A stretch of 64,000 bases of DNA from Gemmata sp. Its GTDB lineage: Bacteria > Planctomycetota > Planctomycetia > Gemmatales > Gemmataceae. Made by a program: the position numbers and the translations under genes. The notes below the pieces were generated by a model. That model ran no database searches, had not been told where the DNA came from, and was given only the letters and a program-made list of their open reading frames with translations. Numbering within the stretch: position 1 is the first letter of the stretch; each line of letters starts with the position of its first letter. The stretch covers positions 1 to 64,000 of the forward strand of contig JANWYJ010000007.1 of NCBI GenBank assembly GCA_025055115.1, written 5' to 3'. This document shows positions 1 to 10,184 of this stretch, in pieces.

Positions 1-1
1 T

Positions 2-145
2 GGGCGGAAAGTCTGTTCGGCCCGCAAACCGCGCTGCGAGCAATGCCCACTGGCCGATCTGTGCCCGAAAATCGGTGTCCTGGGCCGCGCGGCCTCAGGT
101 TCGCGCAAGTCGAAATCCCCTCCGCCTGCCGCGCATGAAGAGTAA
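2..145 (+). CDS. nth: C-terminal fragment of endonuclease III (Nth), truncated by window start
   Basis: Frame 2 reads GRKVCSARKPRCEQCPLADLCPKIGVLGR...HEE*, matching the C-x6-C-x2-C-x5-C [4Fe-4S] motif of the Nth C-terminus. Absent from the ORF track because its start lies outside the window. Confidence 0.78.
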   Translation, partial: GRKVCSARKPRCEQCPLADLCPKIGVLGRAASGSRKSKSPPPAAHEE

Positions 146-340
146 GGGGGGTTTTGCGCGTGGGTCGACTGCTCATTCATTGGCTCAGCCCATGGGGTCA
201 GCCCACGGGAGACAGCCCACGGGGCTTTTTTCATCCGCGCTTTCTACCCATGTCGGTATCGGTCACGGGGTGCTTCGCGTCGCCGCCACCGTTTGCTAAG
301 ATGGCCAACATCCTCTGTGGCCATTGTGGAGTGATGTCCG

Positions 341-994
341 ATGCGAACGTCCTTGTGCTTGCTGGTGTTACTGGGTATGGCCGGTGGGGTTGTGCTGCGC
401 GGCGACGCGAAGCCAGTGCCCCCCCCCGACGGATTCACCGCGCTATTCAACGGCCAGAATCTCAACGGTTGGAAAGCGACCGGCAAGGCCGATGTCTGGA
501 CGGTCGAAAACGGTGCGATTGTTTGCCAAGGCGGCGGCGGCGGGTGGCTGCTGACCGAAAAAGAATACGGCGATTTTGAATTGCGCTGCGAATACCGCTG
601 GGACAAAAAAGGAGGCAATAGCGGCGTGGCCCTCCGCACCCCCGACAAAGGTGATCCGGCGTATGTGGGCCTGGAGATTCAACTGATCGACGATGAGGGC
701 TGGCCCGGAAAACTGCTCGATTACCAACACACCGGCTCGATTTACGATGTCCAACCGGCCAAAGCGGCCAAGAACAAACCGATTGGCGAGTGGAACACCC
801 TGCGCATCATCTGCCGCGGCCGCCATGTGGTGGTGATTCACAACGACGTGGAATTGGTCAACGCTCATCTCGACGACTATCCGGCTAAATTCGACAAGCA
901 CCCCGGCCTGAAACGGGAGAAAGGCCGGGTTGGCTTCCAGAGCTACAACGTCCGTGTCGATTTCCGCAACATCTGGATCAAAGAACTGAAGTAA
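341..994 (+). CDS. DUF1080 (3-keto-disaccharide hydrolase-like, LamG fold) secreted protein
   Basis: Signal peptide, then [57 protein letters not shown]..., typical of DUF1080. Confidence 0.88.
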   Translation: MRTSLCLLVLLGMAGGVVLRGDAKPVPPPDGFTALFNGQNLNGWKATGKADVWTVENGAIVCQGGGGGWLLTEKEYGDFELRCEYRWDKKGGNSGVALRTPDKGDPAYVGLEIQLIDDEGWPGKLLDYQHTGSIYDVQPAKAAKNKPIGEWNTLRIICRGRHVVVIHNDVELVNAHLDDYPAKFDKHPGLKREKGRVGFQSYNVRVDFRNIWIKELK

Positions 995-1058
995 CCAACG
1001 CCCGTGGCCAACGGATGTTCCCTTCGACCTCCCACAACCGCCGGTGCGAGAACGACCG

Positions 1059-1430
1059 ATGCTGAATTTCGACAAATGCGGCGGCCTGGTGCCCGCCATC
1101 GCCCAAGATGCCGATAGTGGCGAAGTGCTGATGCTCGCCTGGATGAACCGCGAAGCCTTCGAGGAGACGGTGCGCAGCGGCCGCGCTGTCTACTTCAGCC
1201 GCAGCCGCAACCGGCTGTGGCGGAAAGGGGAAGAAAGCGGCCATGTCCAGGAAGTCCGCGGCATTTATATCGACTGCGACGCGGATACGGTTCTGTTGAA
1301 AGTCAAGCAAATCGGCGAAGCCGCCTGTCACGAAGGTTATAAAAGTTGTTTCTTCCGCCAACTGGTCGAGGGCGAACTGCGGACTATCGCCGAACGCCTC
1401 GTCGATCCGGCAACGGTGTACAAGAAGTAG
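1059..1430 (+). CDS. hisI: Phosphoribosyl-AMP cyclohydrolase
   Basis: [41 protein letters not shown]...[14 protein letters not shown]...[11 protein letters not shown] is the HisI signature. Confidence 0.95.
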   Translation: MLNFDKCGGLVPAIAQDADSGEVLMLAWMNREAFEETVRSGRAVYFSRSRNRLWRKGEESGHVQEVRGIYIDCDADTVLLKVKQIGEAACHEGYKSCFFRQLVEGELRTIAERLVDPATVYKK

Positions 1431-1445
1431 GTATACAAGAAGTAA
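1416..1445 (+). repeat. 15-nt contiguous tandem duplication across the hisI stop codon
   Basis: gtgtacaagaagtag | gtatacaagaagtaa (13/15). In-frame VYKK-stop repeated. Confidence 0.85.
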
Positions 1446-1474
1446 ATAAAAAAGTGTACAGAAAGTCAAGAAAA

Positions 1475-1498
1475 CGGTTGGCCGCCGGCGTCCAACCG
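1475..1498. terminator. Hairpin, possible terminator between hisI and the convergent M28 gene
   Basis: cggttgg-N10-ccaaccg perfect 7-bp stem. No long T-run. Confidence 0.35.
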
Positions 1499-1523
1499 TT
1501 ACGGCCGTTGCGGGCGTATCCGT

Positions 1524-1547
1524 CGGCCGGGGCGATCCCCCCGGCCG
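1524..1547. terminator. Strong GC hairpin, possible bidirectional terminator
   Basis: cggccgggg-cgat-ccccccggccg, between convergent genes. Confidence 0.4.
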
Positions 1548-1573
1548 CAGCCGCTCGGCTCGCGGCATCCCCC

Positions 1574-1683
1574 CCGGGAACTCCCTCCGCGAGGAGGAAG
1601 GCTTCGCCGCCAATGGGACTGTAAGCGTCAACGGAGCCCTGGGTAACCGGGAACTCCCTCCGCGAGGAGGAAGGCCTCGCCGC
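1574..1683. repeat. Gapped direct repeat, offset 73 nt (about 37-nt copies, 36-nt spacer)
   Basis: ccgggaactccctccgcgaggaggaaggc(t/c)tcgccgc at 1574-1610 and 1647-1683. One mismatch. Confidence 0.92.
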
Positions 1684-1709
1684 GGAGCGATCCCGGGAAG
1701 GCCCGGTGG

Positions 1710-3284
1710 TTATTTGCGCGGGAGCAACTCGGGAAGATTGGCGATCCGCACCGCGGTGACCGCCATCACCTGCGCCCCCTGGATCAAGTTCGCTTCCTTG
1801 GCTTTATCGAAGGTATCGGTTTGGGTGTGGTGGGTGAGGCGGTATTCGTCCATCTCTTGCCGGCAGGCAAAGCCGGGTACGCCGGCGGCTTCAAAGGGCA
1901 GGTGGTCCGTTCCGCCGAGGCGGCCCAAATCCAGTCCGCGCCAGCCCTCCAGCGTTTTGAGCGATTCCAGGTGTGGTTCCAGATACGGCAGGAGCGTTTT
2001 CCGCCCCTGCAGGCCGAAGCCCATGACCTTCCCGGTGCCGGTGTCGTGAACCAGGGCCACCGAATGCTTCGGCAAATCCGCTTTGTACTTCTCGACATAT
2101 TTCCGCGAACCCCACAGCCCCTGCTCTTCGCCGCTGAATAAGCAGAAGCGAATGGTGCGCCGGGGGCGCTGCCCAGCCCTCGCGAGCTGCGCCACGACGC
2201 GGGCCGTTTCGAGGATGACGCAACTGCCGGTGCCATTATCGGTGGTGCCGCTGGCGAGTTCCCAGGAGTCGAGGTGGGCACCAACGACAACGATTTCGTC
2301 GGGTTTGTCGCGGCCACGGACTTCGCCAATCGTGTTGTACACGGTGATCGGACCGGGAATGAACGTATTGGTGATTTCCACCTCAACCCGCGTGGGTTCC
2401 TGGTCGCGTGAGGCCAACCGATACAACAGGGCGTAATGTTCGTGGGCCATGAAGACCCGGGCGATCCCCTGCTCGGCCGCGGCGCGATCGGTGCCCCAAC
2501 TCCCCGTCGTGACGAGCAACCCGTGCGGCTTGCCGGCGTCGGTCACTTCGCACGCCGCCCCTTCTTCTTTGAGAAACGCTAGGACATCGCGAATGAAGGC
2601 CCCACCGGGTTGCCGGGTTTCGTCGCTCCAGGAGCCGATGCTCACTTCTTCAGGGGTATCCTTCCGAGGTGTGTCCTGAGGTGGGTCGCGGGGAGCAGTG
2701 TCGGTCTTGGGTTCGTCTTTGGCCTTGGGCAAGGTGGTAGGATCGAGAATGGGAGCAACGCGGGCCGGCGGTTGCAGGAGCACGACCGCGTTTTTGAGTT
2801 TACCCCTGTAGGCTTGCAAGTCGGCTTTATTGCGGGCTTTGAGCAGCACGACATCGCCCGTGATCCGACCATGGGTGCCAGGAGACCAGCCGCGTGAAGC
2901 GATCAGCAAGGTCCGACCGGTATTTGGTTCCACCAGCTTCATCTCGGCTTTGCCGCGTTCCCAACCGTAGGGAATTTCCCACGGTTCGAGCCGGACATTC
3001 TCCAAGCCGTACTCTTTCATCCGCTGCGCGGTCCATTGGTTGGCTTTTTCGAGATTCGCCGATCCGGTCAGCCGCGCTCCAATGCGGTCGGAAAGGTATT
3101 CGAGATTCTTCATGATTTCGGAACGCGCGCGAATCTCGCCGATCAGCCAACGGTCGATCTCCGTGGCCGAATAACGCGGGGCGGGGGCCACCTCGTGCGC
3201 TGGTGCCAGACGCCCTACGAACCCACACAGTCCGGCCAAGAGCACCGGCCCGATCCAACGCACAACCCACACTCGTGGCAGCAT
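1710..3284 (-). CDS. M28 family metallopeptidase (Zn-dependent exopeptidase)
   Basis: VVVGAHLDSWELASGTTDNGTGSCVILETARV...FSGEEQGLWGSRKY...GGTDHLPFEAAGVPG. Start chosen at signal peptide MLPRVWVVRWIGPVLLAGLCG. Confidence 0.87.
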   Translation of the reverse strand: MLPRVWVVRWIGPVLLAGLCGFVGRLAPAHEVAPAPRYSATEIDRWLIGEIRARSEIMKNLEYLSDRIGARLTGSANLEKANQWTAQRMKEYGLENVRLEPWEIPYGWERGKAEMKLVEPNTGRTLLIASRGWSPGTHGRITGDVVLLKARNKADLQAYRGKLKNAVVLLQPPARVAPILDPTTLPKAKDEPKTDTAPRDPPQDTPRKDTPEEVSIGSWSDETRQPGGAFIRDVLAFLKEEGAACEVTDAGKPHGLLVTTGSWGTDRAAAEQGIARVFMAHEHYALLYRLASRDQEPTRVEVEITNTFIPGPITVYNTIGEVRGRDKPDEIVVVGAHLDSWELASGTTDNGTGSCVILETARVVAQLARAGQRPRRTIRFCLFSGEEQGLWGSRKYVEKYKADLPKHSVALVHDTGTGKVMGFGLQGRKTLLPYLEPHLESLKTLEGWRGLDLGRLGGTDHLPFEAAGVPGFACRQEMDEYRLTHHTQTDTFDKAKEANLIQGAQVMAVTAVRIANLPELLPRK

Positions 3285-3561
3285 AGTGTAACAAACTCCG
3301 CAGATAAGCCTGATTCGGGACCATGGGGAGGTGAAACTATTGTGCTCACCGATGGCGCCAGAAACAATAGGGCACATGCGCGCAGCCACCGGACTGAGGC
3401 CCCGGGAAACGGCACGGACCGGTGCCTTCGGACACCCGCCCGCCAGAGGGGTACGACGCACCGCCCACCAGCGGATGGGAAACGGGTGGACTTCCGCGCA
3501 ATGCTTGACCACCTGTGGGGAAGCCCTGTGTGCTACAACGGTCGGGAGCTTGTAAACATTT

Positions 3562-3634
3562 CAGATCACAGTGATAAAGTGCTTGTCCCAGATCACAGTG
3601 ATAAAGTGCTTGTCAATATTTCAGATCACAGTGA
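3562..3634. repeat. 27-nt tandem repeat, 2 copies plus a partial third
   Basis: cagatcacagtgataaagtgcttgtc(c/a) at 3562-3588 and 3589-3615, then atatttcagatcacagtga. Confidence 0.9.
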
Positions 3635-3778
3635 CCTGTTTCGTCGGTCGAGAAGCCCCCGGTACAACAGCGGTCGAGCGCCATGGTGATGTCAGAAGCG
3701 ACTTGGCGCCGCGCCGGACAGTGGTTATGAGAACCGCCGGTGTGTCGGCTGGATGCGGTGAAGGTTTGAGGATTGTGG

Positions 3779-4801
3779 ATGCCCGGTCGTTGGTTCTTGG
3801 CGGTAAGTTACGCGGTTTTGACATTGCCCCTGTCGGCGTGCTGGCACGTCCAGGCCACGATGCAACCGCGTGAGGAAACTTCTCCGCGGGCGCGAACGCT
3901 TCCCGCCGCCCCGTCGGAAGGTCCGCCGCCCAGTAGCTTTGCGATTCTGCCCCGGGTGCCAGGAACGGTGGTTCGCGAGAAAACCCTGGCCACCGCGCCA
4001 ACACCCCGTGAGGCCCATACACCTGTTCCCGCAGATACCAAAAGGGTCCAGAAACCGGCCCCCCCCAACCCCGTCACGCCCCTGACCGGGGAATCACCGG
4101 GATTGTTCCCGGTGGGGACGCTTCCGTCGGCCCTTCCGCTGCCCGAAGCCCCCCTGGTCGCGGCCGTGCGGGCTTATAGTGAAGGTCGGCCCGAGAAGGC
4201 CCTGGAGATGCTACGCACGCTCGACAAACCCAATCAGGAATTCGTCCTGGCGCTACTGCCCGTGCTGGCCCGCGGGGCCACCGCCGATCTGCACAACGAT
4301 CCCACGACAACGACCGTTTTGCTGGATCAACTGGAAAGCGTGGTGGCGCGATTGGTCCCGCAGGCGCAATTGCGGATCGAGAAACTCTGCTTCTGCCGCG
4401 ACGTTTTCGGCTTCGGCCGCTTCATCCCCCGACCCGACAACGAACCGTTCAAACCCAACGAACGGGCCAACCTCTATCTGGAACTGAAGAACCTGGGGAG
4501 TCGGCCCTCGGATCGCGAGTTCATCACCCACGTTCACGCCGCCGTCGAAATCCGCGATGCCCACCAGCGGGTGGTCGAGCAATTGGCCCCGCCACCGGCT
4601 GAACCGAATACGCGCGTGCCGGTGGTGCGTTTCGATCGCCGCCTGGTCACGCATACGCCGCTTCACGATTTTCACGTGCTCTACAGCTACACCACGCCCC
4701 GCACGCCGGGAGTGTACACCATCACCATCGAACTGCGCGATGCCGCAACAGGACGCACGGTCAAGTCGCCACCGTTGCAGTTCTACGTCGCTGGCTCGTG
4801 A
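3779..4801 (+). CDS. Hypothetical secreted/lipoprotein-like protein
   Basis: Hydrophobic N-terminus with Cys (LTLPLSACWHVQ), long ORF. Alternative TTG start at 3773. Confidence 0.6.
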   Translation: MPGRWFLAVSYAVLTLPLSACWHVQATMQPREETSPRARTLPAAPSEGPPPSSFAILPRVPGTVVREKTLATAPTPREAHTPVPADTKRVQKPAPPNPVTPLTGESPGLFPVGTLPSALPLPEAPLVAAVRAYSEGRPEKALEMLRTLDKPNQEFVLALLPVLARGATADLHNDPTTTTVLLDQLESVVARLVPQAQLRIEKLCFCRDVFGFGRFIPRPDNEPFKPNERANLYLELKNLGSRPSDREFITHVHAAVEIRDAHQRVVEQLAPPPAEPNTRVPVVRFDRRLVTHTPLHDFHVLYSYTTPRTPGVYTITIELRDAATGRTVKSPPLQFYVAGS

Positions 4802-4959
4802 AACGGTGACGACACAGCCCACAGCCGCTGCAGCCGTGCGGCGATGTGGCCGGTGGCCGGATCATGAAACGATGAGGCGCACAGCCGATCCGATGGCTTC
4901 TCTGTAAGCTGTATCCCGTACTATCTGGATTGCTGGTTTTTCCCGCGAGATTCCAAACG

Positions 4960-5637
4960 ATGGCGCAAATTTATTTTCATGCCGGAACTGTCACCCGTGA
5001 AGAACGAGCCAAATTGCTCAAACAAACCGGTGCCACCCTCTGGTTCACCGGCTTGTCTGGGTCGGGCAAATCAACCTTGGCGATGGCCTTGGAGCAGGTG
5101 CTGATTCAGCGCGGGCACGCCGCTTACACCCTTGATGGCGATAACATTCGCTTCGGGCTGAATGCCGCCCCAAAGATTTTGATGGAAACCCGCGGCTACA
5201 GTCCGGACATGGCCCAGCGCTTCGGTTTGGGGTTTTCCGCCGCCGACCGCGAAGAGAATATCCGCCGTATCAGTGAAGTGGCCAAGCTGTTTGCCGATGC
5301 CGGCCTGTTCGCGTTAACGAGTTTCATCAGTCCCTACCGCAAAGACCGCGACGCCGCCCGGCGTATTCACGAACACAACAAAACCGGTCCTTTGCCATTC
5401 ATCGAAATTTATGTGAATACGCCGCTTGAAGTGTGTGAGCAACGCGACCCCAAAGGGCTTTACAAGCAAGCCCGGGCCGCCTTGGCCGCGGGCCAAGGGA
5501 TGGGCTTCACGGGGGTCGACGATCCCTACGAACCGCCGCTCCACCCCGAAATCACCTTCGATGCTTCCCAACACACAACCGCAGAAGGGGTTGAGCGGAT
5601 ACTGAAATATTTGGAGGAGCGGAAATTGTTGGGCTAA
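4960..5637 (+). CDS. cysC: Adenylyl-sulfate (APS) kinase
   Basis: P-loop [56 protein letters not shown]. Confidence 0.93.
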   Translation: MAQIYFHAGTVTREERAKLLKQTGATLWFTGLSGSGKSTLAMALEQVLIQRGHAAYTLDGDNIRFGLNAAPKILMETRGYSPDMAQRFGLGFSAADREENIRRISEVAKLFADAGLFALTSFISPYRKDRDAARRIHEHNKTGPLPFIEIYVNTPLEVCEQRDPKGLYKQARAALAAGQGMGFTGVDDPYEPPLHPEITFDASQHTTAEGVERILKYLEERKLLG

Positions 5638-6173
5638 CACCCGCGGTCAACCGTGCTTCGAGACCGTGCTGCGAGAGGGCGGACCGACCGTGCGACCGGC
5701 CCGCGCAGCGATAGCCCCGTCAACCCCACGCCGGTGGTGTCGGCGCGTTTCGCTCACCGGCGTTGCAGCGCCCCGATCAACCCGGCCGGTGGGGCCGCAG
5801 CGCACCGACGGAGCTGGGATGCGGCCGGGCTATCCGGTTGTAACAAAGCGCCGGGTTGTGCGGGAACTGGCGGCTGGCACGAATGCAGGGAAGAGCGCGG
5901 CCGCCGCCTCCGAAGAATCGCTTTCTTCGCCGCTACACTCTGTTGACTTTCTCTATTTTTACTATTCCACTGCATACGCCCTAGTCGGAGTATCCCGACG
6001 AGAACACGAAAAAACCGGTGCTTTTCGCGCAACTCGGCTCAAGGGCGTTCTTGAATGTCTTTCGGAGTCAACGTAGAGTTGTCGCGAATGAATCGGCGGC
6101 GGCGTTGTTGCGCCTGGAGGTTGTCCGCGACAAGGCCGTTGGCTGTCGTACCCACCGGATTCTTGGATTGACC

Positions 6174-6866
6174 ATGCCGGCTTCCAAACTTTCTGCCACC
6201 GCGGAACACCCGATCGAAGGCTTTCGCACGCTGGTGCTGCCGTCGGCGCCGCATCGGCCCATACATCTGTACTTGCCCACCGATTACCAGCCGAAGTATG
6301 CCTATCCGGTGGTCGTTCTGTGGCATGCCGATGGTTCGCGGGAAGAAGAGGCGATGCGGTGGGTGCCACGGCTGAGCCGGCGGAATTACTTGGCGGTGTG
6401 TATCCGCGGTCCGGTCCTCGGGGGCGTGCGTGGCGATGGCTGCCCAGTCTTTGGCTGGGGCCGTCGGGCCGATGCCCTGACGGCGGCCGCCGTGCGGTAT
6501 GTGGCGGCCCACTACCATGTCCGGTCCGACGGCGTCTACTTACTAGGAGTGGGTGAAGGTGGTACCGCCGCCTATCGTTTTGCTCGGGCGTATCCGGACC
6601 TGGTCGCCGGGGTGGCCGCTCTCAACAGCCAACTGCCGATGGTCCGCGGCCCCATTGCGCGTCTGCGTGTGTTGATCGCCCATGGAGCAACCAACATGCG
6701 CTGGCCGCTGATAGAAGCCCGCCGCAGCGCCCGGCGATTGGCCGCCGCGGGCGCCGACGTCCATTTCCAACGCTATCCGACGTCGCATCGCCTCCATCCC
6801 GACATGCTCCGCGATGCCAACCGCTGGATTATGACGGCTGTGACGGGAAAAAGCCAATCCGAGTGA
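6174..6866 (+). CDS. Alpha/beta-hydrolase (esterase/phospholipase-like)
   Basis: GVYLLGVGEGGTAAYRFARAYPDLVAGVAALN nucleophile-elbow-like region. Start at MPASKLSATAEHP. Confidence 0.6.
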   Translation: MPASKLSATAEHPIEGFRTLVLPSAPHRPIHLYLPTDYQPKYAYPVVVLWHADGSREEEAMRWVPRLSRRNYLAVCIRGPVLGGVRGDGCPVFGWGRRADALTAAAVRYVAAHYHVRSDGVYLLGVGEGGTAAYRFARAYPDLVAGVAALNSQLPMVRGPIARLRVLIAHGATNMRWPLIEARRSARRLAAAGADVHFQRYPTSHRLHPDMLRDANRWIMTAVTGKSQSE

Positions 6867-6915
6867 ACTCCGGACCTATCAGGACGCGAGGCGGAACAAG
6901 GGCCAAGTCCACCCA

Positions 6916-7908
6916 TCACCCCACTCCGGGTAGCGGCGGGCCGAAAGCCGCAGGTACACACGCGGTCACGGCCGGGGTTTCGTTCTCGGGGCGCATGTGC
7001 TTGAACAGCACCGGCATGAGAGTCAACATCGCAACAACCGCACAGGAACCGGTGAAAATCAGGGCATGGGCCAGGGAAAAACGCAGAATCGGCCAAAAGG
7101 CCACCAACCACACCATGACAAAAGCGAAGTTGATCAGTAGCGCTAGCGCCACCGCTGCGCGACTGGGGACAAAGACCGTATCGAGCTTGTGCATCTCCAC
7201 GTAGCGGCTGCCTTTTTCTTCCACAAACCGGCGTTCGGGCGCGTATTCGGGTCGCGTTTTGGGTGTGCCGTCTTTGAAGCGAGCGTTGTAGCGAACCGGT
7301 TCGGGGTCGTGGGGTCCTCGGATGCGTAACGCCGCGGTGAGGTATTGGGTGCCACTACTGGTCGCGCCCTGGAGGGTGAAGGGATTGCCAGTCCCTTCTT
7401 CGAGGAATTGAGAACCTTTTCCACCCAGACTGCGTTGGAAGCGGACCGTAGTTTCCATGGGGTTGCCAGCACTATCGAGCTTCAGTTCGCCACGCACCGC
7501 CACCCAGCGGATCGCTTCGAAGTCGTGAACCTCCATTGTGGTGTAGGGTGTGAAGTTGAAGAAGGTATCGTAGCGCCCCGGCGCGCGGCGATCGATGGCC
7601 ACCCACAACGTGATGAACGTGGCGACCAACACTGCCGCCAGCAACGAACGCAGCACGAAGCGATCCGCCGGCGCTTGGTAAAAATAGCCCTGCGCCACCC
7701 AGCCACCGCCCAGGAAGATCGCGAACAGCCCCAACAGGACCATCACAAAGACCAACAGTAGCATCAGAGCCTCAATCGACCGAAGGAAATGGGGTCGCTT
7801 CGCCAGCGCAGCGGTGTGTGCCGCTTCGACCGGCTCGCCCGGAGGCGAATCGCTGTACCAACTCACACCGACGACGAACACGGTATCTGCGAAGGATGCG
7901 GGGGGCAA
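6916..7908 (-). CDS. Hypothetical multi-pass membrane protein
   Basis: Several hydrophobic segments (ALMLLLVFVMVLLGLFAIFLGG; LALLINFAFVMVWLVAFWPIL; VVAMLTLMPVLF). Confidence 0.6.
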   Translation of the reverse strand: MPPASFADTVFVVGVSWYSDSPPGEPVEAAHTAALAKRPHFLRSIEALMLLLVFVMVLLGLFAIFLGGGWVAQGYFYQAPADRFVLRSLLAAVLVATFITLWVAIDRRAPGRYDTFFNFTPYTTMEVHDFEAIRWVAVRGELKLDSAGNPMETTVRFQRSLGGKGSQFLEEGTGNPFTLQGATSSGTQYLTAALRIRGPHDPEPVRYNARFKDGTPKTRPEYAPERRFVEEKGSRYVEMHKLDTVFVPSRAAVALALLINFAFVMVWLVAFWPILRFSLAHALIFTGSCAVVAMLTLMPVLFKHMRPENETPAVTACVPAAFGPPLPGVG

Positions 7909-7996
7909 GGGGTTGGCGTTGCATCAGCCGGAGTTATCGCTATAGTCCGCAGCCACCAAGGTTTCGCAGAAGGTTTCGTATGCGCGTACCGACGAG

Positions 7997-9559
7997 GTGC
8001 CTGTGAGCAGCGGTTGGCTGGCCGTGGCGTTGCTGGGTTGTGGGGCCGCGCCGGAAGTGGCGGGGTTGCACAAAGGCGACGAATTGACCTACACCGGAAC
8101 CGTCGAAGAAGCCGTCGAGCGGCCAGGCATGCGCTTCCGGCGCTTGCAGAAACTCGAAGTGCGCCTGTTCGTTCTGCAGAGCCGGGAAACGTGGATGGAT
8201 GTTGCGGTGTTGACACGTTTGCGCCGCCACGACGACCCCGTGGCCGGCGCGGTCGGCACCATCACCGGCACGCTGCCAGAAGCTACCACACCGCCGGCCA
8301 CCCGGCTGGACCTGGTCCGCGTTCATGCCGATGGTTCGGCCCACCATCTTGTTCCCGAAGGCCCACCGCCGCTCGTTTTGGACGCGCGCACACCCGCACG
8401 CGCCCTGCCGCCCCTGCCGCTCGATTCCTTCGCCCCCTTCGAGTTCGGTATCTTCCCACCGCGGCCACCACGCACCGCCGCCGATCAGCCCTGGACCATC
8501 GCCTCGGTCGATCCCCAGCGGCCCGCGGAAACCTGGCAGGTGCAAAAAACCGATTCGCTCCAGGGTGAACGTTGCCTGGTTCTGGTGATGAACCAGCAGC
8601 ACGCCAACTGGACGCAACCGGTCGGCGGCAAATCGGCCTGGCACCGGGCGGACGCCGTGTGGGTTTCCACCCGCGACGGAACCACGCGGAAAGTCCATCG
8701 CGTCATTCGCCATCGCGATGGACACGCCCCCGAACTGGCCGCATGGGTCGAAGTGAAGTACGAACTGACCGCCCGCACCCGGGTCATCGGCCGTGATTTC
8801 GACATCTACCGACGCGATATCGACATCGCGGTCGGCACTGCCGCCGAAATGGCACCGTTTTTCCCCGCAGCGCGCAAACATGGCCCTCGTCTTTTCCAAA
8901 CGCGGCTCGAAAAGATTGATGCTTATTTGAACGAAGTCGACGTCACCAGTCCTTACCGCGAGGCCGTGCACGCCATCCGCCGCCAACTGGAAGCCGCCGC
9001 CAAGGGCGAAAGTATCGCCCCGGTGGCCGGATCGACGCTGCTGGCACCCGCAGCATCGGCGGGGCGGAAACAGTCCCAATGGCCGGAGGTGGGGCAATTG
9101 GCCCCCGATTTCACCGCCGGCCCCTTCCGGCTTGTGGAGCATCGCGGCCAGCCGGTGGTGATCGTGTTTTTTCAGCCCGGCCGTGAAACCACGGACCTCG
9201 CCTTGGCCATTGCCGATGCGTTACAGTCGCAGTATGGCCGGGCGGCAGCGGTTGTCGCGCTGGCCATTTGGGGAACAGTTGCCGATGCCGAGAAGGATCG
9301 CGACCGCCGCCAGCTCCGCGTGCCGATTTTCGATGGCACGCAAGCGGAGGCCACCTTGGGGGTGGAATCGGTGCCTCGGTTTATGCTCATCGACTCCCAG
9401 GGTCGGGTGAAATGGACCTTCTGCGGTGTGGGCGCTGAGACCGGTTATTCTCTCCGCGAGCAGTTAGAACGCCTACTTCCTCCAACTTCTCCCCCATCGG
9501 CAACCGGTACAACCCGCACAACCGTACCCCCCGCAACGGCTCCGCTGCCCCCTCCTTGA
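7997..9559 (+). CDS. Hypothetical protein with C-terminal thioredoxin/redoxin-like domain lacking catalytic Cys
   Basis: QLAPDFTAGPFRLVEHRGQPVVIVFFQPGRETTDLALAIADAL...VESVPRFMLIDSQGRV. Confidence 0.65.
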   Translation: MPVSSGWLAVALLGCGAAPEVAGLHKGDELTYTGTVEEAVERPGMRFRRLQKLEVRLFVLQSRETWMDVAVLTRLRRHDDPVAGAVGTITGTLPEATTPPATRLDLVRVHADGSAHHLVPEGPPPLVLDARTPARALPPLPLDSFAPFEFGIFPPRPPRTAADQPWTIASVDPQRPAETWQVQKTDSLQGERCLVLVMNQQHANWTQPVGGKSAWHRADAVWVSTRDGTTRKVHRVIRHRDGHAPELAAWVEVKYELTARTRVIGRDFDIYRRDIDIAVGTAAEMAPFFPAARKHGPRLFQTRLEKIDAYLNEVDVTSPYREAVHAIRRQLEAAAKGESIAPVAGSTLLAPAASAGRKQSQWPEVGQLAPDFTAGPFRLVEHRGQPVVIVFFQPGRETTDLALAIADALQSQYGRAAAVVALAIWGTVADAEKDRDRRQLRVPIFDGTQAEATLGVESVPRFMLIDSQGRVKWTFCGVGAETGYSLREQLERLLPPTSPPSATGTTRTTVPPATAPLPPP

Positions 9560-9647
9560 TGGATGGCCAGGCCGCGGGCCGGATACGATGGGAGAGCGGA
9601 TGCGGTTGCGCCTGGTGGGGCCGCTTGGGCCAAGGAGGTCGCCACAG

Positions 9648-10139
9648 ATGATCGATTATGAGATTCAGGCTCCGTCGCGGGTCTGTGCTGCGACCCAACG
9701 GGAATTGAAGCCCGGTGAAAGCTATTGGGCGGTTCTGACGGAACAGTCGGGCAAGCTGGTGCGGAGGGATTTTGCCGCGGAGGCGTGGTCCGGTCCCCCC
9801 CCTGGGGCGATCGCCTATTGGCGCGGCAAGGTGCCGGTGGCGGGTCAGAAACCCCGCAACCCTGTCATCAACGAGGAGTTGCTCGTGGATTGCTTGGAAC
9901 GCTTGAAGGACCGTACCGAGCCGGAAGGGCAGAATTTCCGCTATGTCGTGGCCTTGTTGTTGATGCGGCGGAAACGGTTCAAGTTCGAGGATGCCGGACG
10001 GGATGACCAGGGCCGCGATGTGCTGATCGTGCGGGATGTCCGCAGTGGGGCGGTCCATACGATCGTTGATCCCCACGTCGACGACGAGCAGCTGGCTGCC
10101 GTGCAAGCGGACGTTTTCCGTGTTTTGGGCTGGGAGTAA
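9648..10139 (+). CDS. Conserved hypothetical protein
   Basis: Start MIDYEIQAPSRVCAATQRELKPGESYWAVL; coherent ORF between genes. Confidence 0.55.
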   Translation: MIDYEIQAPSRVCAATQRELKPGESYWAVLTEQSGKLVRRDFAAEAWSGPPPGAIAYWRGKVPVAGQKPRNPVINEELLVDCLERLKDRTEPEGQNFRYVVALLLMRRKRFKFEDAGRDDQGRDVLIVRDVRSGAVHTIVDPHVDDEQLAAVQADVFRVLGWE

Positions 10140-10184
10140 GGGGCGGCGGTGGCGAACTTCTGCAGGAAACCCGTGGGCCTGACC

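Noticed and set aside
170-235. cagcccacggg x3 followed by ctttttt as an intrinsic terminator after nth
   Set aside because: Short direct repeats, not a clear stem preceding the T-run; too weak to call.
75-299. ORF 75..299 and 154..579 at window start
   Set aside because: Overlap the nth 3' end or DUF1080 in other frames; no SD or motifs.
4798-4875. Possible degenerate 66-nt-offset copy of a gene 3' end (gtgaaacggtgacgacacagcc / atgaaacgatgaggcgcacagcc)
   Set aside because: Similar in style, but only moderate identity with indels; left out of the count.
5646-5725. gtcaacc repeated at an exact 73-nt offset downstream of cysC
   Set aside because: Only a 7-nt identical core with poor flanks; expected by chance.
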